In this document: positions 8,828 to 18,421 of the stretch, one piece after another
How the letters are laid out: each line of letters starts with the position of its first letter
Numbering within the stretch: the stretch's first letter is position 1
Origin: JBIICI01 sp044238935
GTDB lineage: Bacteria > Pseudomonadota > Alphaproteobacteria > Micavibrionales > Micavibrionaceae
Reading direction: 5' to 3'
DNA length: 64,000 nucleotides
NCBI GenBank assembly: GCA_044238935.1
Contig: JBIICI010000001.1
Location: 1-64,000, forward strand
Program-made: the position numbers and the translations under genes
The notes under the pieces: generated by a model
Told to the model about the DNA's origin: nothing
What the model saw: only the letters and a program-made list of their open reading frames with translations
Database searches by the model: none

Positions 8828-10024
8828 ATGCCAACAGAAACGCAAACAGATTTTGATGTCTTAATTGTGGGGGCAGGCCCCGCAGGTTTGGCATTAAACG
8901 CGATTTTAGCAAAATCTGGTCTGAGCGTGGCCTGTATTGACCCATTGGATCGCGCCACGATATTGGGCAGCACCTATGACCAGCGCACAACAGCCATTTC
9001 CTATCGATCTGCACAAATTCTGAATCGCGCTTTTGATTGGGAAAATTTTGTGGCACAAAACGGATGTGCGATTGAACATATTCAAATTATGGATGGCGAT
9101 TTAAAAAATCGTCTGCAATTTTCCAGCACGGATATTGATGATAAAACCTTTGGCTGGATTGTTCAAAATCATGATTTACGATTGGCGCTGTATAACATGA
9201 TTGATTCACATGCTAACGCCGCCTTGATAACAGCAACCGCCACGGGCATGCATATTGAAAAAGACCATGCCGTTTTAAACACAGATAAGGGCGACTATAC
9301 AGCACGTTTATTGATTGGTGCGGATGGACGACAATCCAGTATTCGGAAATGGTGCGGTATCGGCGCGCGGTCTTGGTCATATCATCAACGCGCCCTTGTT
9401 TTTACGGTACAACACGAAAATCCGCATCATCATACAGCCATTGAATATTTTATGCCCGAGGGGCCTTTTGCGGTTTTACCCATGGTAAATGATGCACAGG
9501 GCAACCATCAATCCTCCGTTGTATGGTCAGAACATAAGCCGTTTAAACAATCGGCTTTACATTATGATGAAGGGTTGTTTAACAAAGTTCTTAATCGTCA
9601 TTTTCCTGAATTTTATGGGACAGTTCAATTAAATTCACCGCGCTTTCAATATCCCCTATCGCTGGTGCATGCGCATGATTATATTGCCCCCCGCACGGCT
9701 CTGATCGCTGAGGCTGCGCATGGTATGCACCCAATTGCGGGTCAAGGGCTTAATATGAGCTATCGTGATGTTGACAGCTTGGCAACATTATTGATTGATG
9801 CCCATATACAAAATACAGATATGGGGGCTTTTTCAATCCTGCAATCTTACCAACAGTCCCGCCGTTTTGATAATATGCAGATGATGGGGGCGACTGATAT
9901 TTTAAACCGCCTCTTTTCAAACAAAAGCAAAATCTTACGCTTTGGTCGCCATATGGGGATGCGATTTATTGACAACACGCCAAAGGTCAAAGAATTTTTT
10001 ATCCGCCGCGCCATGGGATTATAG
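8828..10024 (+). CDS. UbiH/COQ6-family FAD-dependent ubiquinone hydroxylase
   Basis: A 398-residue flavoprotein monooxygenase that hydroxylates the ubiquinone ring. The N-terminal dinucleotide motif is VGAGPAGLALN, followed by DQRTTAIS (family DxRxxAIS), the GADGRQSSIR motif and the C-terminal FAD motif EAAHGMHPIAGQGLNMSYRD. Which ring position is hydroxylated (UbiH, UbiF, UbiI or the alphaproteobacterial UbiL type) cannot be settled from motifs. slyX follows 11 nt downstream and is probably cotranscribed. A coq9-like gene at 21.4 kb belongs to the same pathway. Confidence 0.87.
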   Translation: MPTETQTDFDVLIVGAGPAGLALNAILAKSGLSVACIDPLDRATILGSTYDQRTTAISYRSAQILNRAFDWENFVAQNGCAIEHIQIMDGDLKNRLQFSSTDIDDKTFGWIVQNHDLRLALYNMIDSHANAALITATATGMHIEKDHAVLNTDKGDYTARLLIGADGRQSSIRKWCGIGARSWSYHQRALVFTVQHENPHHHTAIEYFMPEGPFAVLPMVNDAQGNHQSSVVWSEHKPFKQSALHYDEGLFNKVLNRHFPEFYGTVQLNSPRFQYPLSLVHAHDYIAPRTALIAEAAHGMHPIAGQGLNMSYRDVDSLATLLIDAHIQNTDMGAFSILQSYQQSRRFDNMQMMGATDILNRLFSNKSKILRFGRHMGMRFIDNTPKVKEFFIRRAMGL

Positions 10025-10035
10025 GGAGAGAATTT

Positions 10036-10257
10036 ATGAATGATGATATGATCAAAATCCAAGAAACCCTGACCCATCATGAAAAAATGTTGGATGATTT
10101 AAATATGATCGTGCAACAACAATGGGATCACATTGATTTATTGAAAAATCATATCAAATCTTTATCAAGCCATATTCAGACTCTGCAAGATGACAGAGGC
10201 GAAGTCGAGGGATCAGCAACCGATTTCGCCAAGCAAAATAAGCCACCGCATTATTAA
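10036..10257 (+). CDS. slyX: SlyX-family protein
   Basis: A 73-residue coiled-coil protein with the SlyX layout: a heptad-rich helix (residues 3-50, including LDDLNMIVQQQWDHIDLLK) and the diagnostic C-terminal PPHY. The Shine-Dalgarno AGGGAGAG lies just before ATG 10036. The molecular function of SlyX is unknown. It sits in a unit with the upstream ubiquinone hydroxylase. Confidence 0.8.
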   Translation: MNDDMIKIQETLTHHEKMLDDLNMIVQQQWDHIDLLKNHIKSLSSHIQTLQDDRGEVEGSATDFAKQNKPPHY

Positions 10258-10258
10258 A

Positions 10259-11338
10259 TTACGCTGATTTTGGGGTCAATTTATCCTGATTAAAGGGGTC
10301 TTTTGGTGTGAGTTGATCTAAAGGTTTAGGTTGCACAGAGGGCGCGCCCATATTGGTTGCTGCTTTTTGTTGTAAGGAGGGCACATCACCGATAGAAATC
10401 ACATTATTGAGCTCAACGCCGCCTGTGGGTGTATTGACCTGTGTCAATCTAACATTGACGCCCGTTTCTTTCGATAACGCCACCAAGGGGGAATCTTTGC
10501 CATTTGCAGGGGCGTTTGTGGTCATGACCACATCTGTTGGGGCTTGATTGCTTGAGCCAATGCCTTGATTGCCTGCAAACATCCCCATGACCGATTCAAA
10601 AAGCGGCGAAAGCATCTTATCCAAATTGGCGAACATGGCCTTTTGATCTGCGGACATATTTTTATCATCAACTTTTAAAAAGCTCATTAACATCGTAAGA
10701 AATCCACCTTTGGGAGGATTCATATTCTCTTCTACCTTTGGCGCTTCGGTGGGTTTTAAGTTTCTGAGATCAAGTCTTTTTTGTGCAACTTGTTTGGGGC
10801 TTGTATCCTCAACACCTTTCTCTTGATCTTTCTCTTGGTCTTTTGTAGGAGACGGCGCCATAGCGGTTGGTGTATTGAACATCGTCTTTTCCAACTGCCC
10901 TAAAAACCCCTGTTTCAAACCAATATCAAAGAGCAAGTTTCCATCCTTCTTAAAAGCCTGATATAAATCTTGCCCCTGCTCTTTATTGGATAATAATTTT
11001 TCTGTCCGCGCTAAAATGGTTGGGTCTTTCTTAATTGCAGCATGCAAATTATGAATAGAATTTTTCATTTTTTCATTATGATGCAATTCCGCATCAATGA
11101 TATTTTTGGGGAAAGTTCCAAAATTATCGCCATAATGTTTATTTAAAACACCATGTGCTAAGGATGCTTTTGTAACAAAATTAGCATCCTTAAATCCATT
11201 TTTAGAAATGGATGGTTCTTCAAATAATTGTTTTAAATGGGGGTATTGCGCTGCTAATTGACGGATTTCTTGAACATTCTTATAGGTATCAGACTCTAAA
11301 ATACGATCCGCCATTCCCAATGCTTTTTGTTTGTCCAT
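10259..11338 (-). CDS. Unrecognised 359-residue protein with proline/lysine linkers
   Basis: Not recognised. The start at 11338 (MDKQKALGMADR) is set by a good Shine-Dalgarno (GAGGGGA, 7 nt spacing). Residues 1-145 are mainly helical. Residues 155-215 form a charged, Pro-rich linker with KDQEKDQEKG. A hydrophobic helical patch (GGFLTMLMSFLKV) follows, and the C-terminal 60 residues are low complexity, rich in Pro, Lys and Gln, ending LTPKSA. There is no signal peptide. The modular, soluble, disordered-linker build is compatible with a secreted effector or scaffold, but nothing proves it. It is probably cotranscribed with the upstream 129-residue gene. Confidence 0.55.
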   Translation of the reverse strand: MDKQKALGMADRILESDTYKNVQEIRQLAAQYPHLKQLFEEPSISKNGFKDANFVTKASLAHGVLNKHYGDNFGTFPKNIIDAELHHNEKMKNSIHNLHAAIKKDPTILARTEKLLSNKEQGQDLYQAFKKDGNLLFDIGLKQGFLGQLEKTMFNTPTAMAPSPTKDQEKDQEKGVEDTSPKQVAQKRLDLRNLKPTEAPKVEENMNPPKGGFLTMLMSFLKVDDKNMSADQKAMFANLDKMLSPLFESVMGMFAGNQGIGSSNQAPTDVVMTTNAPANGKDSPLVALSKETGVNVRLTQVNTPTGGVELNNVISIGDVPSLQQKAATNMGAPSVQPKPLDQLTPKDPFNQDKLTPKSA

Positions 11339-11358
11339 ATTTAATCCCCTCACTGACT

Positions 11359-11748
11359 TTAAAACTTTAAAATGGGTTCAGAAGCCACCAAGCCTAAGGC
11401 ATAGAGGCGTTTATCTTTGGCATCTTTATAGGCTATTATATAGATTTTTTGGGCTTTATGCAAATAATCATGCATTTTATTTGAAATGGGTAAGCCCAAG
11501 GGCTGGAAATTGCCATCCTCATAAAATATAAAAACCTCACGCCGATTGCTGTCAAAGCTGCACCATACGGGTTCTTGTGCTAAAATCCCGTCACAGACCA
11601 TCATCACACGCCCCTCATTATTCACCGCCAAATCCACGATCATCAAGGAGGATAGAGGGACATATTCCTGTGGTGCTGCGATCTTTGGATCTGTTCTAGG
11701 GCGCAAACGTTTATATTTTTTTAGAATCTCTGAGAATTTCTTTATCAT
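11359..11748 (-). CDS. Unknown 129-residue protein
   Basis: Not recognised. The body reads as a compact alpha/beta protein (PLSSLMIVDLAVNNEGRVMMVCDG, then KIYIIAYKD). I prefer ATG 11748 (MIKKFSEILKKYKR), which leaves a 10-nt gap to the upstream TPR gene; an in-frame ATG at 11778 would overlap that gene by 20 nt. Neither has a clear ribosome site. It lies between the TPR gene and the unknown 359-residue gene, all on one strand. Confidence 0.5.
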   Translation of the reverse strand: MIKKFSEILKKYKRLRPRTDPKIAAPQEYVPLSSLMIVDLAVNNEGRVMMVCDGILAQEPVWCSFDSNRREVFIFYEDGNFQPLGLPISNKMHDYLHKAQKIYIIAYKDAKDKRLYALGLVASEPILKF

Positions 11749-11758
11749 AAAAACAAGC

Positions 11759-13570
11759 TTATTCCTCTGGCAATCCATTGGTTATTTTTTGATTTATTTT
11801 TTGTAATAACACATCATCTTTTGTAAAATTGACAGCACGATTCCATTGAAAGCGCGCATCGGCGTGACGGCTCAAATACCAATAGACATCACCCAAATGG
11901 TCATTAATAACGGCATCATCATAAATAATGGTTTGCGCCTTTTCCAGTAAAGGTAAGGCCATATTATATTGCTTTAACTGCACATACGCCCAGCCCAAAG
12001 AATCCAAGATAGCGCCATTTTGTGGATCTAATAAAACAGCCTTTTTTAAATATTCCAATGCCTGTTTTGGATCTTCCTGCCGCTCAATCATCCCATAACC
12101 CAAATAATTTAATAAATCAGGGTGCTGTGTTTGCGTGACGGCTTTTTCTAAAACAGCCCGCGCCCGTGGCCATTGACCTGTTTTTTCCAAGGTTAATGCA
12201 TATAAATACAGGCTGTACCAATCCTGTTTTTGATCCCCATCGGCTTTATAGGCTGTTTTATAAATTTTATTGGCCTGTATAAAATCATCATGGCTTGCGT
12301 ATAAATTCCCCAAGACCATCATTATATTTTCATCTTTTGTCTGTTGATACAGATTTGTAAGCAGGCTTACAGCCTCATCTAAACGTCCTGCTTGGTCTAA
12401 ATATTGTGCAATACGAATTTGTTGTCTTTGTTCAAATTTATGCAGCCAATTCTCAGATAATTTTGGCAAAAATTTTGTATAGTCTGTTTTTTGAACCATA
12501 GAGATAGCATGATCATAATGCCCAAAACGAACAAAAAGATCTGTCATCAAATCTTTTGGTGCCATGAAATTTGGATCCAGAACCATTGAAAGCTGTGCGA
12601 ATAAACGAGCGCTATTCAAATCATTATCATGATATAACATGACTGCAATATCAAAAAATGCCTGTGCAATCCCTATTTTCACCACCGCAATTTTTGCATC
12701 CGCACCCTCAGCAGGCAGTGGCGCAATATCTGGAAACGCATCATTCCTATCTGCTGTAATCCGATCTAATAACCATAATGGGTACAAGGTATCATTTTGA
12801 CGACGTGCTAATTTCCCCAGCACATCTTGTGCTTTTTGGGTTTGTTGACAACGTGTATAAAGCACAGCTGCACGATACAACATTGGTAAACTCGATTGCC
12901 CCTGCCCCATAAAAACATCATTCACAACCGCATCAATTTTCGGTAAAGCAAGCTGACAATCGCCTTTTAAAACCTCAACTTCTGCTTTGTGAATCGCGTG
13001 CATGGCAATTGGCAAATCATTTTGCAAATTTTGGTCATTTTGACCATACGCAATCCATCCCAGTAATAAGGGCTGTACAAATTTTTGCAGGCTTGGCGTT
13101 TGCAAGGAAGAAAAGGCATTTTTTGCTGCCACAATATCATTTTTTTGCAGCGCATAAACACCCGTTAACAAAGGCAGCACATCAATTTTCTTTGCCACAT
13201 CAGGGGCAAGCTGCGTCAATGTTTGTGCATATTGTTGGGTTGACTTCAAATCCCCAACACCTGCGCTTAAAATAATCGCGCGTTTCAAATGCTCAATATT
13301 TTCAGGGTCAAATGCGATTAATGCCGTGACATGCTTTAACGCAACATCCCAATCTTGGGTATTTTGTGCCTTGGTCGAGAGCAAATAATGCGATGCCAAA
13401 CTGCGCACAGGCATAGGTGATAAGGCGATTTCTGAAAAAGAGGATAGCTGCGATTCTGCGTGAGATAACCCAAGAAATTCAGAAATATCCCGATGACGTT
13501 TATAGATAAAAAACGATAAAGAGAGGCTGAGTAAGATTGAGTATATAAAGAGGCGTCGGATCGTAATCAT
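11759..13570 (-). CDS. Tetratricopeptide-repeat protein with N-terminal membrane anchor
   Basis: A 603-residue protein with one N-terminal hydrophobic segment (residues 7-23, LFIYSILLSLSLSFFIY) and no cleavage motif, so it is likely inner-membrane anchored with a periplasmic body. Most of the rest is TPR-like helical pairs, clearest at 430-590: QDWYSLYLYALTLEKTGQWPRARAVLEKA, then NYLGYGMIERQEDPKQALEYLKKAV, then DSLGWAYVQLKQYNMALPLLEKA. This order resembles alphaproteobacterial TPR proteins of cell-envelope assembly. The partner is unknown. The AGGA ribosome site is 10 nt before ATG. Confidence 0.8.
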   Translation of the reverse strand: MITIRRLFIYSILLSLSLSFFIYKRHRDISEFLGLSHAESQLSSFSEIALSPMPVRSLASHYLLSTKAQNTQDWDVALKHVTALIAFDPENIEHLKRAIILSAGVGDLKSTQQYAQTLTQLAPDVAKKIDVLPLLTGVYALQKNDIVAAKNAFSSLQTPSLQKFVQPLLLGWIAYGQNDQNLQNDLPIAMHAIHKAEVEVLKGDCQLALPKIDAVVNDVFMGQGQSSLPMLYRAAVLYTRCQQTQKAQDVLGKLARRQNDTLYPLWLLDRITADRNDAFPDIAPLPAEGADAKIAVVKIGIAQAFFDIAVMLYHDNDLNSARLFAQLSMVLDPNFMAPKDLMTDLFVRFGHYDHAISMVQKTDYTKFLPKLSENWLHKFEQRQQIRIAQYLDQAGRLDEAVSLLTNLYQQTKDENIMMVLGNLYASHDDFIQANKIYKTAYKADGDQKQDWYSLYLYALTLEKTGQWPRARAVLEKAVTQTQHPDLLNYLGYGMIERQEDPKQALEYLKKAVLLDPQNGAILDSLGWAYVQLKQYNMALPLLEKAQTIIYDDAVINDHLGDVYWYLSRHADARFQWNRAVNFTKDDVLLQKINQKITNGLPEE

Positions 13571-13626
13571 AATGATAATATCCTAACAGCTTTTCGATTT
13601 CGCGCAAGGATTTCCTATAGCCAATT

Positions 13627-14136
13627 TTATAAATGTTTTTGGCGGTAACGATCACATGCATGATTCATTTCTGTCACTAATGTTTTGAGTGCGCCATCAT
13701 TTTGGTTAACTTGCGATGAAAAAATCAACTTGATCACTTGGCATAAATGGTGGGTCAATGCAATCAGATCTTTATTCCAACATTCAGTTTCATCTAATAT
13801 ATCCAATACAGGGGCGGCGATAGCGGTGATTTCAGGGTAACCGAACATAGACGCATTGGCTTTGAGATTCATCACAGAACCCACAATTTTCTGACTGTCC
13901 CGAACATAAAAATCTTGTGTCTGAGATTTCATTTCATCGACTAAGATGTTTAAATTTTGTTCAAGTTCATTTAAGAATTCTAATCCTGTTCCCTTGAAAT
14001 TTTGACCATGCGTTTTTATTTCAAGAGCGATCTTTTGAATTTTCTGATTTGTGTCTTCTGAACCAAGGTTGACCTGACCAACCTTATCTAATAATTTACG
14101 AGAAGCCTGTGTAATTTTAACTGGATTGGATCGCAT
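13627..14136 (-). CDS. HPt-like four-helix protein lacking the phosphoacceptor histidine
   Basis: A 169-residue helical protein. Residues 83-135 follow the histidine phosphotransfer pattern (SVMNLKANASMFGYPEI, compare the family HxLKGxAxxFG), but the position of the phosphorylated histidine is Met89, and the following Gly is Ala93. It probably cannot carry phosphate and may act as a binding or decoy domain. A strong ribosome site (AGGGAGAAA) supports ATG 14136. The response-regulator gene lies 19 nt upstream on the same strand, so the two are probably translated together. Confidence 0.65.
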   Translation of the reverse strand: MRSNPVKITQASRKLLDKVGQVNLGSEDTNQKIQKIALEIKTHGQNFKGTGLEFLNELEQNLNILVDEMKSQTQDFYVRDSQKIVGSVMNLKANASMFGYPEITAIAAPVLDILDETECWNKDLIALTHHLCQVIKLIFSSQVNQNDGALKTLVTEMNHACDRYRQKHL

Positions 14137-14155
14137 ATCGTATTTTCTCCCTATT

Positions 14156-14695
14156 TTAAACTATATCCCAACTATCCCCTGTGGACATAGTCTTTTCATC
14201 TGTATCACGGCGATAAGGGCCTTGAAAAAAAGCATTCCGAACTTTACGGCGGCGATCCGGCCCTTTAAAATCAGAGGCTTCAATAAAGTTGCGGGGATTA
14301 TTAATGACTGACACAAGGCGACGCATTAAATCATCTGCAGAAAATGGCTTGACTAAAAATTCATGAATGCCTGCATCCCTTGCTTCTTGGACGCGGTTTT
14401 TGGTGCTATAGCCCGTCATCATAATAATCGGTACCATACGATCAGGATACATTGTATTGGTTCGAATATCCCGCATCAAAGTTAGACCGTCCATAGGTTC
14501 CATATTCCAATCCAGAAAAATAATATCAGGATCTTCTTTCTTAATAATCCCTTGAGCACTTAATCCATTATCAGCAAGAAAAATCTGCACAACGCCCAAA
14601 GCTTCCAATGCCCCTTTTACCAAAAGACGCATCGGTTCAGTATCATCAACGACCAGAATTTTTAATTTATTAAATGATGCCACTCTATAATCCAT
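14156..14695 (-). CDS. CheY-like response regulator with GPDRRR tail
   Basis: A single receiver domain plus a short tail, about 179 residues from ATG 14695. The acidic pocket is D17/D18 (VVDD), the phosphoacceptor D62 (FLDWNMEPMDG), the switch Thr T94 (MMTGYS) and the conserved Lys K116 (VKPF). The tail carries GPDRRR...YRRD, a motif common after receiver domains in Alphaproteobacteria. With no output domain it must signal by protein contact, perhaps with the pseudo-HPt encoded next to it. A GTG at 14740 is a possible earlier start. Confidence 0.85.
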   Translation of the reverse strand: MDYRVASFNKLKILVVDDTEPMRLLVKGALEALGVVQIFLADNGLSAQGIIKKEDPDIIFLDWNMEPMDGLTLMRDIRTNTMYPDRMVPIIMMTGYSTKNRVQEARDAGIHEFLVKPFSADDLMRRLVSVINNPRNFIEASDFKGPDRRRKVRNAFFQGPYRRDTDEKTMSTGDSWDIV

Positions 14696-14794
14696 TTCAA
14701 TTAAACTTAAATAAATAAGTCTTCTCCTCAACTTTAACACCCTATCTTATAAAAATATGTTAAAATTGTGGTGTACTATCCTTCAGTATAGGGG

Positions 14795-15856
14795 CTAAGT
14801 TTTGGATAATAAAAGATATTGAAAGCCTTTATCCGCATGAATCTGCATAGAATTCTTTGAAAATAACAGATTCAGCGTTTCACGGTAGGGTAAATGGTCA
14901 TTCATCACCATCAAGAGTCTTCCCTTTGGTTTCAAACAATGGGCAGCCTTCTCAATGAAACAACGCCCCAGATTTATATTTTCTTGTTTATTTTGATGGA
15001 AAGGGGGGTTCATAATAATCCAGTCATAATGACGATCATACTCTCTGCCCAATTGTATAATATCAGCCCATTTGGGATGAATATGCGTGGAATCAAAATA
15101 TTGCGCAAGGGATTTTATAAAGGCTTCAACCGCACGCGCATCGCAATCAAAAGCATCAATCCTTTGGGTGTCTTTCAACAATCCCGCCTTATATAAGCTA
15201 CCACTTAGATACCCATATCCACAGCCAAAATCTGCACCGTTTCCTATAAAACTCAGCTTCTGATCTATAATCCACTGAATCAATCCCTGCGAACCCCGAT
15301 CAATCTGATTCCAGCCATATAACCCCGCCCGTGTTATATAGCCATGCGCAGGATGTATAGCGTACTGAGAAAATGCAAACCATGGATCAAAGGCAGGAAA
15401 TGATGTTGTATCCAGTGTTTTATATCCCCAAACCACACGCCCCTTTGCACGCGATTGCGATTGGATATTGTGCAATCCCATATCCGTGAACAGAGATTTT
15501 AGACGATTTCCACCATCCAAATTCATCCCTGCGGCGATTAATATGCCGTCTTGTTTCAAACACATATACAGATTTGCCAAAATCCCCCTTGCCTCATCCA
15601 TTGATTTTGGAATACGCAAAGCACAAAAATCATAGAAATTTTCTGAATGCTCAACACCAAAATCACACGCAATGGATTGCTGGCCTATTTTTTGTATCGC
15701 ATGATAATCCACAAAATCATGATGGATAAAATCTGAATTTTGATAGGATTGCAAGGATTCATGTGGCGCAATAGAATGAAACAGACCCTTGGATAATCGA
15801 TCTAAAACATCCGATTGCGTCAGCAGTAAAGAGGCGGGATCAATGCTGTTTTTCAT
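14795..15856 (-). CDS. RsmC/RlmG-like rRNA guanine-N2 methyltransferase
   Basis: A 353-residue class I methyltransferase. The N-terminal half is a degenerate methyltransferase-like domain. The C-terminal half (residues 165-353) has the SAM motif ADFGCGYGYLSG near 209 and the target-base motif IMNPPFH near 279, the NPPF/Y signature of amino-group methylation. Domain order and length match RsmC (16S m2G1207) and RlmG (23S m2G1835); these cannot be separated by eye. ATG 15856 overlaps the upstream ABC1 stop by 4 nt, indicating translational coupling. Confidence 0.8.
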   Translation of the reverse strand: MKNSIDPASLLLTQSDVLDRLSKGLFHSIAPHESLQSYQNSDFIHHDFVDYHAIQKIGQQSIACDFGVEHSENFYDFCALRIPKSMDEARGILANLYMCLKQDGILIAAGMNLDGGNRLKSLFTDMGLHNIQSQSRAKGRVVWGYKTLDTTSFPAFDPWFAFSQYAIHPAHGYITRAGLYGWNQIDRGSQGLIQWIIDQKLSFIGNGADFGCGYGYLSGSLYKAGLLKDTQRIDAFDCDARAVEAFIKSLAQYFDSTHIHPKWADIIQLGREYDRHYDWIIMNPPFHQNKQENINLGRCFIEKAAHCLKPKGRLLMVMNDHLPYRETLNLLFSKNSMQIHADKGFQYLLLSKT

Positions 15857-17217
15857 GATAACGGTGATGTTAACCCAAATTGCTGCAACGCAGATTGCTG
15901 TGTTTCATGAAGCCTATCAACATTAAATCCATCAATCATTTCATTAAATAATCTATACCAGTTGACTTCGGCCTGTAAATGAATAAAGACAGATCCCAAC
16001 CCCAATGCCGCACGATCCATAAACACAAATTCACGCGGCACATTAATGCCACCACCCAATTCCTTTAATTTCTTATGGACTTTTTCAGCCGTTTCACGAC
16101 CATAAACACCATTTGATGTTTCACCAATTGTGCGCACCTTATCATCCATCACAGGGGCATATAAAAACCGCGCCCAAATATTCAGTGTATCAATTTGATC
16201 ATGTGTTAACCCTGTGAATCCCCATGTTTCATACGCCTGAACAGCACGGGCTTTGTCATCATCCATAAGGGCATGATATAAATCAATCACGCCACCGATA
16301 AAACGGGCAGGGAAAATACGGATACACCCAAAATCCATTAAATTAATGTCTTGGTTATCGCACACACTATAATTGCCCAAATGCGGATCACCATGGATAA
16401 CGCCATAATGATACAAAGGCACATACCATGCCCGAAACATATTCATGGCGAGACGATTGCGAATTTCTAAATCTGCATTTTTATACTCTAAAATGGGTTT
16501 CCCATCCAACCAATTGGTTGTTAAAAGGCGATGTGTTGACAGATTTTCATTGATCACAGGCACATGAACAGAATTTTCATGCCTCAGCATAAATTCATAT
16601 AAACGACAATGGGCGGCTTCTTGGGTATAATCCAATTCCTCCTTCAGTCGATCTTTGAGCTCCGCGTGAATATGCTGTGTTGAAATGGTACGATCATATT
16701 TTTCGAAAATTGAGAAAATAATTTTTAATTGTTTTAAATCTGCCTCAACGGCCGATTCCATATCTGGATATTGTAATTTACAGGCGACATGTTGACCACC
16801 CAGCGTCACAGCACGATGCACTTGCCCTAATGATGCGGCAGCAGCAGGGTCTTGATCAAAGGAAGTAAAAAAACTTTCCCAATCCGCCCCTAATTCCGTA
16901 CGCATGCGTCGGCGGACAAACGCGCGATTCATCGGGGGCGCATTGGATTGTAAGGATTGAAACGCTTGCGCATATTCAGGCGGCAAAGCCTCAGGAATTG
17001 TTGATAAAATTTGCCCCACTTTCATCAAAGGGCCTTTGAGATTGCCTAAGGCTTCGGTTAATTGTTGCGCATGATCGGCGCGTTCAATCTTAAAACCAAA
17101 ATAACGCTCCCCCGCCAATCGTGCAGCAAGTCCTGCCATTGTTGTTGATACACGGCCATATCGCGCCATACGGCTGAGGGCATTATTATCTTTGAATGAT
17201 TCGTTGCTCATAAACAT
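15853..17217 (-). CDS. ABC1/ADCK/UbiB-family atypical kinase
   Basis: A 454-residue protein of the UbiB/COQ8 superfamily. The KxGQ motif (LMKVGQILSTIPEALP), the Ala-rich loop in place of a normal P-loop (AAAASLGQVHRA), the catalytic HGDPHLGNY and the DFG (MDFGC) are all present. There are no C-terminal transmembrane helices, so it is closer to soluble ABC1 proteins than to classical UbiB. The family supports ubiquinone synthesis or lipid homeostasis; a separate true ubiB may exist elsewhere. Start may be 17217 or 17211. Confidence 0.85.
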   Translation of the reverse strand: MFMSNESFKDNNALSRMARYGRVSTTMAGLAARLAGERYFGFKIERADHAQQLTEALGNLKGPLMKVGQILSTIPEALPPEYAQAFQSLQSNAPPMNRAFVRRRMRTELGADWESFFTSFDQDPAAAASLGQVHRAVTLGGQHVACKLQYPDMESAVEADLKQLKIIFSIFEKYDRTISTQHIHAELKDRLKEELDYTQEAAHCRLYEFMLRHENSVHVPVINENLSTHRLLTTNWLDGKPILEYKNADLEIRNRLAMNMFRAWYVPLYHYGVIHGDPHLGNYSVCDNQDINLMDFGCIRIFPARFIGGVIDLYHALMDDDKARAVQAYETWGFTGLTHDQIDTLNIWARFLYAPVMDDKVRTIGETSNGVYGRETAEKVHKKLKELGGGINVPREFVFMDRAALGLGSVFIHLQAEVNWYRLFNEMIDGFNVDRLHETQQSALQQFGLTSPLS

Positions 17218-17269
17218 AATGTGGGGTTTTTAGAGCAAAAAGTCTATAGACTTGATCTAAAAAAAGCCC

Positions 17270-18295
17270 CTATAAAACCCCTTGCACACAATTTCGACCG
17301 GATTTCTTAGCCTCATAAAGTGCACGATCTGCGCGTTCTATAATTTGTATGATGTCATCATTTTGTCGTACCTCAGCAATCCCAGCCGAAATTGTAACGC
17401 GCCCCATATTTTGACCTGATGTCCGATTGATAATTTCTTTCTTTGCGATTGCTTCGCGCACAGAATTGGCAACAATATGCGCCACATTATAGGTGGTATC
17501 AGGCAATAAGATCGCGAATTCTTCACCCCCAAATCGGGCAACAATATCTTTTCCCTTTAAACTTTGCAGCAATGTTTTAGCGACCAAAGTCAAGACTTGA
17601 TCACCAACCAGATGCCCATAATCATCATTAAATTTCTTAAAATGATCAATATCAATCATAATCAAAGAAAAAATACGATGTTCGATTTTAGATTCTTTAT
17701 GCAAGCGTTCGAGCTCTAAATCAAATGCCTTACGGTTACTGACATTTGTTAGACTATCCGTCATAGCCTCTTTTTTGACCTGCTCTAAATTCTTTTGCAG
17801 CTCTTCCATCAGGGCAGCAGATTGATGCAATTGCTTTTCTAGCATCTCATTTTGCTTAATCATTAAATCCGTACTTTTTAAGACGGAATGTACCTCTTGT
17901 CTCAGAACCTCTAAATTATCTTTTCCTTCAATCTGGGAGGAGATTTTGATTAAGCGGCTCCGATATTCATGGCTTGTGCTTTGTGTATCATTGACAATTT
18001 TTTGAACATCTTCAATCGTATCAACAACATGATTACTGGCTTTCTCAATTTCATCTTCTTGTTTTTTAGGGGATAAATAATGATAATGTAATTCAGATAA
18101 AACAAGATCGGTCAGCTCTGTTTGATCTTCTAATAATTTCTTTATAGCAATTGTAATTTGCTGAATGCTGCGCGCATGATAAGCATAAACAACCTCATAA
18201 TTTACGGGATGAAGTGCCAAATGATGCTGATCTAAAAACGCAATAGATTGAGCACTTAAAGTTTTTGCACGGTCGAAATCATCTGTATAATTCAT
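17270..18295 (-). CDS. GGDEF diguanylate cyclase
   Basis: A 341-residue soluble protein. Residues 1-165 are helical with a coiled coil (about 125-175), probably for dimerisation. The GGDEF domain (about 175-340) has an intact active site GGEEF at residues 256-260, the metal-binding DIDHFKKFND and DxLTNVSNRKAF. The usual inhibitory I-site RxxD is KGKD here, so product feedback may be weak. It makes cyclic di-GMP. Biofilm adhesins such as the one at the start of this window are frequent targets, but that link is inference. Confidence 0.9.
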   Translation of the reverse strand: MNYTDDFDRAKTLSAQSIAFLDQHHLALHPVNYEVVYAYHARSIQQITIAIKKLLEDQTELTDLVLSELHYHYLSPKKQEDEIEKASNHVVDTIEDVQKIVNDTQSTSHEYRSRLIKISSQIEGKDNLEVLRQEVHSVLKSTDLMIKQNEMLEKQLHQSAALMEELQKNLEQVKKEAMTDSLTNVSNRKAFDLELERLHKESKIEHRIFSLIMIDIDHFKKFNDDYGHLVGDQVLTLVAKTLLQSLKGKDIVARFGGEEFAILLPDTTYNVAHIVANSVREAIAKKEIINRTSGQNMGRVTISAGIAEVRQNDDIIQIIERADRALYEAKKSGRNCVQGVL

Positions 18296-18421
18296 GTATT
18301 CATCACTTTGTATTTATAGTCAAAATTTATTGTTCCCTATATTTTTATATATAAACATTAAGTACGGCTTAATATTCAACGTAAATATTGACTTATATTT
18401 TATTATGATTATCTCTTAAAT

